Assembly (NCBI GenBank): GCA_903933475.1 | Contig: CAIZKE010000335.1 | Span: 1 to 8,502, forward strand | Source of the DNA: an uncultured Alphaproteobacteria bacterium | GTDB taxonomy: Bacteria; Pseudomonadota; Alphaproteobacteria; Caulobacterales; Caulobacteraceae | Direction: 5' to 3' | Length of the DNA stretch: 8,502 nt | Part shown: in pieces, positions 1 through 5,947 of the stretch | Position numbering within the stretch: position 1 is the first letter of the stretch | Layout of the letters: each line of letters starts with the position of its first letter | The notes under the pieces: model-generated | The model's database searches: none | The model's input: only the letters and a program-made list of their open reading frames with translations | What the model was told of the DNA's origin: nothing | Position numbers and translations under genes: made by a program

Positions 1-411
1 CTCGGCACGGCGGCCTCCGTGGCGGCGGTGGCTCTTGGGGCGGTCTTCATCGAGAAGCACTTCACCCTCAGCCGGGCCGAGGGCGGGGTCGATTCCGCCT
101 TCTCCCTGGAACCTGCCGAACTGGCTGACCTCGTCCGCAGCTGCCGGGGCGCCTGGGAGGCTCTGGGCCATGTCGCCTATGGCCCCGGCGAGGCCGAGGC
201 GGGGAACGCCAGCATGCGCCGGTCCCTCTATGTGAGCGCGCCGGTTCGCAGGGGCGAGGCCTTCTCGGCGGCGAACCTACGATCGGTCAGGCCTGGCCAG
301 GGCCTGCCCCCCAAGCACCTAGACGCCGTGATGGGCCTGAGGGCGACCCGGGACATTCCGTTCGGCGAGCCCCTGGACTGGTCCATGGTCGAGGGCGGAG
401 CCCCCGCCTGA
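1..411 (+). CDS. pseI: Pseudaminic acid synthase (PseI/NeuB family), 3' part only
   Basis: This is the C-terminal 136 residues of a sialic-acid-synthase family enzyme; the 5' end lies before the window. Enzymes of this family condense phosphoenolpyruvate with an amino sugar in the cytoplasm. The pseudaminate branch uses 6-deoxy-AltdiNAc to make the nonulosonic acid that decorates flagellin or surface glycans. Visible are the end of the TIM barrel (IEKHFTL), then GGVDSAFSLEP, which I associate with PseI; NeuB/LegI proteins usually have a GPDH-type sequence here. A C-terminal SAF (antifreeze-like) domain follows, with RRSLYV, the RPGQGLPP motif and a final GEPLDW. The Arg before SLY fits the conserved SAF-domain substrate-binding Arg. 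The reading frame is open from base 1 and stops at TGA 409-411. It converges on the sugar cytidylyltransferase on the other strand. Family assignment is secure; the exact substrate (pseudaminate rather than another nonulosonate) is an inference from motifs. Confidence 0.9.
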   Translation, partial: LGTAASVAAVALGAVFIEKHFTLSRAEGGVDSAFSLEPAELADLVRSCRGAWEALGHVAYGPGEAEAGNASMRRSLYVSAPVRRGEAFSAANLRSVRPGQGLPPKHLDAVMGLRATRDIPFGEPLDWSMVEGGAPA

Positions 412-417
412 ATCGTC

Positions 418-1113
418 TCAGACGTCGGTCTCCCGGCGCGAAAAGGGCAGGGCCAGGATGTCGGCCGAGGTGAAGGCCGGGTTGGCGGGGTAGAGGGCGG
501 CATAGACCCGCTCCACGAAGCTGAAGTCCCCGGGCAGGTCCACCGTCCAACGCAGGGCGCTGTCATCCCGGTCCTGGACCAGGTCGCCCCGGCGGAAGGG
601 TGAGCCGGGGCCATAGAGCCAGGGGGTCACATGCTCCCGGTCGTATTCCGACCTCGCCTCGGCGTGCGCCCGCCTCAGGGCCTCCGAGGTGAAGACCTCG
701 ACGTCCAGGCCCCGGGGCCAGGTGCGCACCTGACCGTTCGAGACATAGTCGAACCCGCCCTGCGTCCTCATTTCGATGCAGGCGTCGATCACCACCGGGT
801 CCGCCAGCGGGCAATCGGCGGTCAGCCGCACCAGGTCGCCTTCCAGGCCCAGGGTGTCCATCGCCCGGATGAAGCGGCCCAGGACGTCCTGAAGGGGGCC
901 GCGGGCGGTCTCCACCCCGGCTTCGGCCAGGACCTGGACCAGGATGTCGTCGGACGGGGCCTCGCTGGTGGCGACGACAATCCGCTCGAGCTGCCGGCAG
1001 CGGCGCAGGCGTTCGATCTGACGCAGGATCATGGGCTGTCCCAGGAGGGGCTTGAGGACCTTGCCTGGCAGGCGGCTGGAACTCATCCGCGCCTGAAGAA
1101 TCGCCGTGGCCAT
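418..1113 (-). CDS. spsF: SpsF-type cytidylyltransferase (CMP-sugar synthetase homologue)
   Basis: This is a complete 231-residue protein of the SpsF family (spore coat polysaccharide protein F, CMP-KDO synthetase homologue). These proteins have a nucleotide-sugar transferase fold and are thought to activate a sugar acid with CTP in the cytoplasm. The N-terminal nucleotide-binding signature is visible (ILQARMSSSRLPGK, residues 5-18). Further in come DVLGRF, the acidic RLTADCPL segment for metal and nucleotide binding, DYVSN, a WPRGLDVEVF block, REHVTPW and a C-terminal LRWTVDLPGDF. The start at 1113 is chosen because a strong GGGAGG ribosome-binding site lies 5 bases upstream and the product then begins at the conserved motif. 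The frame stays open to 1167, but no better start is seen there. It lies tail to tail with the PseI-like gene, and the two could act in consecutive steps of CMP-nonulosonate synthesis. The sugar specificity cannot be read from the sequence. Confidence 0.88.
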   Translation of the reverse strand: MATAILQARMSSSRLPGKVLKPLLGQPMILRQIERLRRCRQLERIVVATSEAPSDDILVQVLAEAGVETARGPLQDVLGRFIRAMDTLGLEGDLVRLTADCPLADPVVIDACIEMRTQGGFDYVSNGQVRTWPRGLDVEVFTSEALRRAHAEARSEYDREHVTPWLYGPGSPFRRGDLVQDRDDSALRWTVDLPGDFSFVERVYAALYPANPAFTSADILALPFSRRETDV

Positions 1114-1232
1114 GGCGGCCTCCCGTGCTGTCCCGGCCATCAATAGACCGGGGCGGGGCCGGTGCAAGGGACCCCGGCGACCCGACAGGCGACTCGGGTC
1201 TACAGTGGGCGCGAGGGAAGGGGGCGGGACCC
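1114..1232. promoter_or_regulatory. Divergent intergenic region between spsF-like and DUF969 genes
   Basis: These 119 bases separate two divergent start codons, so promoters for both directions most likely lie here or inside the flanking 5' coding ends. I see no convincing -35/-10 pair on either strand. The only symmetrical element is a 6-base inverted repeat, CCGGGG (1148-1153) and CCCCGG (1172-1177), 18 bases apart. It may be no more than high-GC chance. A purine-rich stretch around 1213-1228 (GAGGGAAGGGGGCGGG) supplies the ribosome-binding site for the + strand gene. GGGAGG, read on the - strand, serves the other. The regulatory role is inferred from gene geometry. Confidence 0.35.
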
Positions 1233-1901
1233 ATGCTGGTGCTTCTGGGCGTATTGCTGGTGGTGGCGGGCTTCGCCGTGGGCCTGAACCCGCTGCTGGT
1301 CGTCCTGGCCTCGGCCCTGGCCACGGGCCTGGCCGCCGGGCTGTCGCCCCTCGAGGTCCTGGCCGCCTTCGGCAAGGCCTTCAACGAAAACCGCTATGTC
1401 AGCGCCGCCTGGCTGATCCTGCCGGTCATTGGCGTCCTGGAACGGTCCGGCCTGCAGGAGGCCGCGCGCGGCCTGATCGGGCGGCTGAGGTCAGTGACCT
1501 TCGCCCGGCTGATGCTGTCCTACCTCCTCTTCCGGCAGGCGACCTCGGCCCTTGGCCTGACCTCCATCGCCGGCCAGACCCAGACCATCCGCCCGATCAT
1601 TGCGCCCATGGCCGAGGCCGCCCGGGCGGTGGAGACGGGCGTCGCCGAGGTCGCCCCCGCCGAGGCCCAGAGGGTGCGGGCCTTCGCGGCGGCGACCGAC
1701 AACATCGGCCTCTTCTTTGGCGAGGACATCTTCCTGGCCATCGGCTCCATCCTCCTGATGGTCGGTTTCCTGGAGCAGAACGGGATCACGGTTGAGCCCC
1801 TGCACCTGTCGGTCTGGGCCATTCCCACGGCCATCGCCGCCTTCCTCATCCACGGCGCGCGTATCCTCATGTTTGGCCGCCGCGAGAGGCCCCGGCCATG
1901 A
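1233..1901 (+). CDS. DUF969 family inner-membrane protein, putative permease subunit
   Basis: This 222-residue hydrophobic protein resembles the DUF969 family in length, in residue pattern and in being followed by a DUF979 protein. It opens with two hydrophobic segments (about residues 1-37). Others lie near 57-75, 93-110, 167-182 and 190-207, so it is an integral inner-membrane protein. A polar intramembrane-type stretch, RQATSALGLTSIAGQTQTIRP (starting near residue 101), and TDNIGLFFGEDIF (starting at 155) look like conserved functional cores. No substrate is proven. From memory, DUF969 and DUF979 genes occur together in many bacteria, often in Firmicutes beside pyroglutamyl-peptidase or 5-oxoprolinase genes, which has suggested transport of 5-oxoproline or related compounds. 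No such enzyme is visible here. The start at 1233 follows a purine-rich ribosome-binding site and begins directly at the first membrane segment; upstream in-frame sequence is arginine/glycine-rich and unlikely to be coding. The stop overlaps the next start (ATGA). Confidence 0.85.
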   Translation: MLVLLGVLLVVAGFAVGLNPLLVVLASALATGLAAGLSPLEVLAAFGKAFNENRYVSAAWLILPVIGVLERSGLQEAARGLIGRLRSVTFARLMLSYLLFRQATSALGLTSIAGQTQTIRPIIAPMAEAARAVETGVAEVAPAEAQRVRAFAAATDNIGLFFGEDIFLAIGSILLMVGFLEQNGITVEPLHLSVWAIPTAIAAFLIHGARILMFGRRERPRP

Positions 1902-2857
1902 TCGGCCTGACCCAGGTCTACGCCCTCGCGGGCTTCGTCTTCGCCGGCTTCGCGGTGCTGAGCCTTCGGGATCCGTCCAACCCCCGCCGGGTGCGCAACG
2001 CCCTCTTCTGGGGCCTGTTCGCCCTGTCCTTCCTGGCGGGTGACCGGCTGGGAGACCTCGGCAACGGCATCCTGGTCCTGGTGATGGCCCTGGCCGCAGC
2101 CCTCGGCCTGGGGCGCAGTGGCACCGCCGCCTCCGACGCCGAAGCTCGCGCCGCGTCCGCCCGGACCTACGGGCTTCGCCTCTTCCTGCCCGCCCTGATG
2201 ATCCCCCTCATGGTCCTGGCCGGAAGCCTGGGCGCGCGCCATGGCGGTCCGGCCCTGGCGGCCCTGGTGGACCCGAAGCAGGCCACCCTGGTCTCCCTCG
2301 GCGTCGCCACCCTGGTCGTCGCTGCCCTGTCGGTGCGCCTGTTCCGCCAGCCGGTCCTTTCGCCCCTGACCGAGGGCCTTCGGCTAGCAGACACAATCGG
2401 CTGGATGGCCCTCCTGCCCCAGATGCTTGCGGCCCTGGGGGCGGTCTTCGCCCTGGCGGGTGTGGGCGGCGTGGTGGGCGAGACCGTGACCCGGGTCTTC
2501 CCCATGGACACCCGCCTGGCAGCGGTGGTCGTCTACTGCCTGGGCATGGCCGGTTTCACCGTCTTGATGGGCAACGCCTTCGCCGCCTTCCCGGTGATGA
2601 CCGCAGGCGTGGCCCTGCCGGTGCTGGTCGGGCGCTTCGGCGGCGATCCCGCCGCGATCTGCGCTATCGGCATGCTGTCAGGATTCTGCGGCACCCTCCT
2701 CACCCCCCTGGCCGCCAACTTCAACCTGGCGCCAGCCGCCCTGCTTGACCTGGACGACCGTTTCGCCGTCATCAGGGCCCAGGTGCCCACCGCGCTCGCC
2801 CTCCTCGCCGTCAATACGGTCCTGATGAATGTCCTCGCCTTCCCCGCTCACCCCTGA
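1898..2857 (+). CDS. DUF979 family inner-membrane protein, putative permease subunit
   Basis: This 319-residue polytopic membrane protein of the DUF979 family has about 8-10 hydrophobic segments across its whole length. The best family signature is in the C-terminal third: MGNAFAAFPVM (around residues 224-234), then a Gly-rich loop (VGRFGGDPAA), GMLSGFCGTLLTPLAANF (ending near residue 275) and a short post-motif helix. The small-residue and Asn/Pro-rich membrane motifs resemble those of ion-coupled permeases, although no substrate is established. The ATG overlaps the TGA of the DUF969 gene by one base plus codon (ATGA), with GAGAGG 8 bases upstream. Translational coupling is therefore likely and fits two subunits of one transporter. 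The last 29 bases also encode the start of the next protein in another frame. Family call is confident; transporter function is an inference from topology and pairing. Confidence 0.87.
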   Translation: MIGLTQVYALAGFVFAGFAVLSLRDPSNPRRVRNALFWGLFALSFLAGDRLGDLGNGILVLVMALAAALGLGRSGTAASDAEARAASARTYGLRLFLPALMIPLMVLAGSLGARHGGPALAALVDPKQATLVSLGVATLVVAALSVRLFRQPVLSPLTEGLRLADTIGWMALLPQMLAALGAVFALAGVGGVVGETVTRVFPMDTRLAAVVVYCLGMAGFTVLMGNAFAAFPVMTAGVALPVLVGRFGGDPAAICAIGMLSGFCGTLLTPLAANFNLAPAALLDLDDRFAVIRAQVPTALALLAVNTVLMNVLAFPAHP

Positions 2858-3845
2858 GATTGCCGCTGGCTTCGCCCGGATCGCCCTGGGGCACGTCACG
2901 CGCCCCTGGCCCTACAAGCTGGACCAGGTGCTCACGGGCGAAGGCGACCTGGCCGAGCCGCGACGCCTTCACCCCATCTTCTTCGGTAGCTTCGACTGGC
3001 ATTCCTGCGTGCACGGATACTGGCTACTCGCCGCCGTCCGCCGCCGGTTTCCGGACCACCCCGTCGCCGCAGAAATCGACGCCCGTTTCGCGGAGGCCTT
3101 CACGGAAGCTGCTGTGGAGGGGGAGCGCGCCTTCCTGCGCCGTCCCTCCGCCCGCGGGTTCGAGCGCCCCTATGGCTGGGCCTGGCTCCTGAAGCTCCAG
3201 GCTGAACTGATCGCCCTGGACGGGCCCTGGGCGGCGCGCCTTGCCCCCCTCGCGGCCGACTTCGCCGACCGCTTCCGCAACCACCTGCCCCTGGCGACCT
3301 ATCCGGTGCGCACCGGGGTCCATTCCTCCACCGCCTTCGCCCTGGCCCTGGCCCTGGACTATGCCGAGGCGTCCGGCGACGCCAGCCTGGGCGACCTGCT
3401 GCGCGCCAAGGCCCTGTCCTGGTATGCCCTGGACCGGGACTGCCAGGCCTGGGAGCCCTCCGGAGAGGACTTCCTGTCTCCCGCCCTGATGGAGGCCGAG
3501 TGCCTGCGCCGGGTCCTGCCTGGCAATGAATTCCGCACCTGGTTTGCGGGCTTCCTGCCCCGGGCGGCGGGGGGCGAACCTGCCAGCCTCTTCACCCCCG
3601 CCAGCGTCAGCGACCGCAGCGATGGCAAGATCGCCCACCTCGATGGCCTCAACCTGTCCCGGGCCTGGTGCTGGCGCAACATCGCCGCCGCCCTGGACAC
3701 CGGGGACCCCGCCGCCGCCGCCGCCCGGGCCGCGGCCGAGGCCCACCTCGCCGCCAGCCTGCCCCATGTGGCCGGCGACTACATGGGCGAGCACTGGCTG
3801 GCCAGCTTCGCGCTGCTGGCCCTGACGGCGGGCGATCCGCCATGA
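2829..3845 (+). CDS. DUF2891 family cytosolic protein, probable enzyme of unknown reaction
   Basis: This 338-residue protein matches the DUF2891 family in length and motifs. It lacks a signal peptide or membrane segments, so it should be cytosolic. Conserved-looking aromatic and charged blocks are spread along the chain: KLDQV (30-34), FFGSFDWHSCVHGYW (51-65), RPYGWAW (113-119), HSSTAF (165-170), WEPSGEDFLSP (208-218) and HLDGLNLSRAW (270-280). Regularly spaced helices carrying His, Asp, Glu and Trp at their ends resemble an alpha/alpha-toroid enzyme with a central cavity. That fold assignment is my inference, and no reaction is known to me. The start lies inside the DUF979 gene (29-base overlap), and no other in-frame ATG, GTG or TTG lies before the first conserved block. 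The order DUF969-DUF979-DUF2891 suggests it acts on what the membrane pair transports. The product has an Ala-rich segment near residues 295-310 encoded by GCC repeats. Confidence 0.87.
   Translation: MSSPSPLTPEIAAGFARIALGHVTRPWPYKLDQVLTGEGDLAEPRRLHPIFFGSFDWHSCVHGYWLLAAVRRRFPDHPVAAEIDARFAEAFTEAAVEGERAFLRRPSARGFERPYGWAWLLKLQAELIALDGPWAARLAPLAADFADRFRNHLPLATYPVRTGVHSSTAFALALALDYAEASGDASLGDLLRAKALSWYALDRDCQAWEPSGEDFLSPALMEAECLRRVLPGNEFRTWFAGFLPRAAGGEPASLFTPASVSDRSDGKIAHLDGLNLSRAWCWRNIAAALDTGDPAAAAARAAAEAHLAASLPHVAGDYMGEHWLASFALLALTAGDPP
3711..3725 (+). repeat. Five-copy GCC trinucleotide run
   Basis: Five consecutive GCC units lie inside the DUF2891 gene and, in its frame, encode part of an alanine-rich helix (AAAAARAAAEAHLAA region). 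Other alanine codons flank it. It is a short low-complexity run that could vary in copy number without a frameshift. In a genome this GC-rich it is probably ordinary codon bias. Confidence 0.6.
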
Positions 3846-5851
3846 GCGAAGGCTCCCTCGAGGCCGCGATCCGCCAGGGCTTCGAGCTTCTGGGGCCCCG
3901 CCCGGACCTGGCCGAGGCCCAGGCGGAGGCGATCCTCGCGGCGGTTCCCGGGCATCCCGCCGGTCGCCTGATCCGGGGCGGAGCCTGGCGTCGGCAAGGC
4001 AGGCGGGCAGAGGCCCTGTCCGAACTGGAAGCTGTCGGTGCCGAACAGGCTGCCTGGGCGCCGGCCCACCTCGAGCTGGGACTGGCGCGGGCAGACTTCG
4101 GCGATCCCCGGGGTGCCGTCGCCGCCCTCAGCCGGGCGGTCTCCCTGCAGCCGGTCCTCGCCGACGCCTGGATCGCCCTGGGCGTCCAGCACCGCCTGCT
4201 CGGACACGCCGAGGCGGCCGAACGGGCCGAGGCGCGGGCCCTGGCTGCGGCCACCCGCGACCCGGTCCTCCTCGAAGCCGGAGCGGCGCTGAACGAGGGT
4301 CGGCTGGCCGTCGCCGAGCACCTTCTCCGCGACCGGCTGAAGGGTCGCCCGGAGGATCCCCCGGCCCTGCGCATGCTGGCCGAGACCGCCACCCGCCTGG
4401 GCCGCTACGAGGACGCGGAGGCCCTGCTCCGGCGTTGCCTGGACCTGGCGCCCGGCTTCATCCCGGCGCGCCACAACCTTGCCGTCGCCCTCTACCGCCA
4501 GACCCGGGCGGCGGAGGCCCTGGCCGAGACCGAGGCCCTGCTGGCCGCCGACCCGCGTCATCCCGGTTATCGCAACCTGCAGGCTGCGGCCCTTGGCCAG
4601 CTTGGCGAGTATGACCGCGCCATCGCCGTGTTCGAGTCCCTGCTGGCCGACTTCCCCGTCCAGCCCAAGGGGTGGATGAGCTATGGCCACGCCCTCAAGA
4701 CAGTCGGTCGCCAGGCCGACGCCATCGCCGCCTACCGGCGGGCCATCGGCCTGTCGCCGGGCCTTGGCGAGGCCTGGTGGAGCCTCGCCAACCTCAAGAC
4801 CTTCCGCTTCACTGATGGGGATATCGCCTCCCTGCAGGCCGCGCTGGCGCGCGCAGGCCTGTCGGAGGAGGACCGCTTCCATCTCGACTTCGCCCTCGGC
4901 AAGGCCCTCGAGGATGCCGGCCAGGACGAGGCGGCCTTTTCGGCCTATGCCCGGGGCAACGCCCTGCGCCGGACGCGGCTCGACTATGACGCCGACGAGA
5001 CCCACCGCTATGTCGAACGCTGCCGGGCCCTCTTCACGCCCGGGTTCTGGGCCGAGCGGGAAGGGTGGGGGCTGCAGGATCCCGATCCCATCTTCATCCT
5101 CGGCCTGCCCCGGGCGGGATCCACCCTGGTCGAGCAGATCCTGGCCACTCATCCCCTCGTGGAGGGGACGATGGAGCTCCCGGACATGCCGGCCATCGCC
5201 AAGCGGCTGGGCGGGCGCTCCCGGCGCGACCAGGACTCGGACTACCCGGAGGTTCTGGCCGGACTGGACGCTGAGGCTTGCCGGGCCCTGGGCGCGGAGT
5301 ACCTGTCCCGCACCGCTCCCCAGCGGAAGACCGGGCGTCCCTTCTTCATCGACAAGATGCCGAACAACTTCTCCCACGTGGGCCTGATCCGGCTGATCCT
5401 GCCCAGGGCGCGTATCATCGATGCTCGGCGGCACCCGCTGGCCTGCTGTTTCTCGGGCTTCAAGCAGCACTTCGCCCGGGGGCAGGCCTTCACCTACGAC
5501 CTGAGCGACCTGGGCCGGTACTACGCCGACTATGTCGACCTGATGTCGCACTTCGACGCCGTCCTGCCCGGCCATGTCCACCGGGTGATCTACGAGCGCA
5601 TGGTGGCCGACCCCGAGGTGGAGGTCCGGGCCCTCCTCGCCTTCTGCGGCCTGGACTTCGATCCGGCCTGCCTGAGGTTCTACGAGAACGACCGCGCCGT
5701 GCGGACCGCCAGTTCCGAGCAGGTGCGACAGCCGATCTTCACGGAGGGGTTGGACCAGTGGCGAGGGTTCGAGCCCTGGCTGGGACCCCTGAAAGCAGCC
5801 CTCGGACCCGTTCTGGGTGCCTATCCTGAGGCGCCCGCGCCACAGGAATGA
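3842..5851 (+). CDS. TPR-repeat sulfotransferase (PAPS-dependent), 669 residues
   Basis: This two-domain cytosolic protein has TPR-like helical repeats over about residues 25-390 and a sulfotransferase domain over about 414-655. The repeats show the usual spacing of small and aromatic residues, for example AWIALGVQHRLLGHAEAA and GWMSYGHALKTVGRQADAI. The sulfotransferase domain has the 5'-phosphosulfate loop FILGLPRAGSTLVEQIL (418-434) and the 3'-phosphate site with R530 and S538, spaced 8 apart as in sulfotransferases. It also has E445 and K505 at positions matching the catalytic base and lysine of tyrosylprotein sulfotransferase-like enzymes. It should transfer sulfate from PAPS to a hydroxyl, and the TPR part probably selects a peptide or protein acceptor, which is unknown. 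The start at 3842 is chosen because ATGA overlaps the DUF2891 stop; the open frame extends upstream to 3668, but that part is a shadow of DUF2891. No signal peptide is seen. All key residues seem intact. The TonB receptor follows after 96 bases. Confidence 0.92.
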   Translation: MSEGSLEAAIRQGFELLGPRPDLAEAQAEAILAAVPGHPAGRLIRGGAWRRQGRRAEALSELEAVGAEQAAWAPAHLELGLARADFGDPRGAVAALSRAVSLQPVLADAWIALGVQHRLLGHAEAAERAEARALAAATRDPVLLEAGAALNEGRLAVAEHLLRDRLKGRPEDPPALRMLAETATRLGRYEDAEALLRRCLDLAPGFIPARHNLAVALYRQTRAAEALAETEALLAADPRHPGYRNLQAAALGQLGEYDRAIAVFESLLADFPVQPKGWMSYGHALKTVGRQADAIAAYRRAIGLSPGLGEAWWSLANLKTFRFTDGDIASLQAALARAGLSEEDRFHLDFALGKALEDAGQDEAAFSAYARGNALRRTRLDYDADETHRYVERCRALFTPGFWAEREGWGLQDPDPIFILGLPRAGSTLVEQILATHPLVEGTMELPDMPAIAKRLGGRSRRDQDSDYPEVLAGLDAEACRALGAEYLSRTAPQRKTGRPFFIDKMPNNFSHVGLIRLILPRARIIDARRHPLACCFSGFKQHFARGQAFTYDLSDLGRYYADYVDLMSHFDAVLPGHVHRVIYERMVADPEVEVRALLAFCGLDFDPACLRFYENDRAVRTASSEQVRQPIFTEGLDQWRGFEPWLGPLKAALGPVLGAYPEAPAPQE

Positions 5852-5947
5852 CCCTACGGGCACTCGGGAGATTGACAGCCCGGGGCTGCTGGCGAGTTAT
5901 CGGCAGAGAGATTCGCGACAGAATTCCAACAGATTCGGAAATCCGAC
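5852..5947 (+). promoter_or_regulatory. Leader of the TonB receptor gene with possible promoter and operator-like repeats
   Basis: This 96-base gap is AT-richer than its surroundings. It has an exact TTGACA (5872-5877); the best -10 partners about 17-19 bases downstream (around AGTTATCG, 5895-5902) match only weakly. AGATTCG occurs twice, at 5909-5915 and 5931-5937, 22 bases apart (about two helical turns). The second copy runs into the inverted repeat TCGGA-AA-TCCGA (5935-5946), which ends one base before the ATG and covers the weak ribosome-binding site GGAA (5937-5940). A regulator site or translational control is possible, but nothing identifies the factor. A CAGCC/GGCTG hairpin (5876-5888) lacks a T-run, so I do not call it a terminator. 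Confidence 0.4.

Noticed and set aside
394..408. GGCGG/CCGCC hairpin at the end of the pseI-like gene as a bidirectional terminator.
   Set aside because: The stem is only 5 bases, lies in coding sequence and has no T-run on either side; such pairings are common at this GC content.
1182..1206. CCGACA and TACAGT as a promoter for the DUF969 operon.
   Set aside because: The spacing is only 13 bases and both hexamers are weak matches, so this is not a credible pair.
1520..2242. A 240-codon - strand open frame across the DUF969/DUF979 junction.
   Set aside because: Gln/Gly/Arg-rich shadow of two overlapping membrane-protein genes; no motif.
3343..3360. GCCCTG tandem repeat in DUF2891.
   Set aside because: It encodes an Ala-Leu helix and is explained by codon preference; it is too short to call a repeat element.
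3668..3841. A longer N-terminus (58 extra residues) for the TPR-sulfotransferase.
   Set aside because: The extra part is almost all Arg, Gly and Pro and is the shifted-frame reading of DUF2891; the ATGA junction at 3842 gives a normal start.
3779..5863. A 694-codon open frame on the - strand opposite the TPR-sulfotransferase.
   Set aside because: It is antisense to a gene with clear motifs. Its translation is low-complexity (Gly, Leu, Gln, Arg-rich) and shows no family signature. Long antisense frames are expected with G/C-biased third positions.
5876..5888. CAGCC/GGCTG hairpin after the sulfotransferase as an intrinsic terminator.
   Set aside because: Short stem, no following T-run, and it overlaps the best -35-like sequence.
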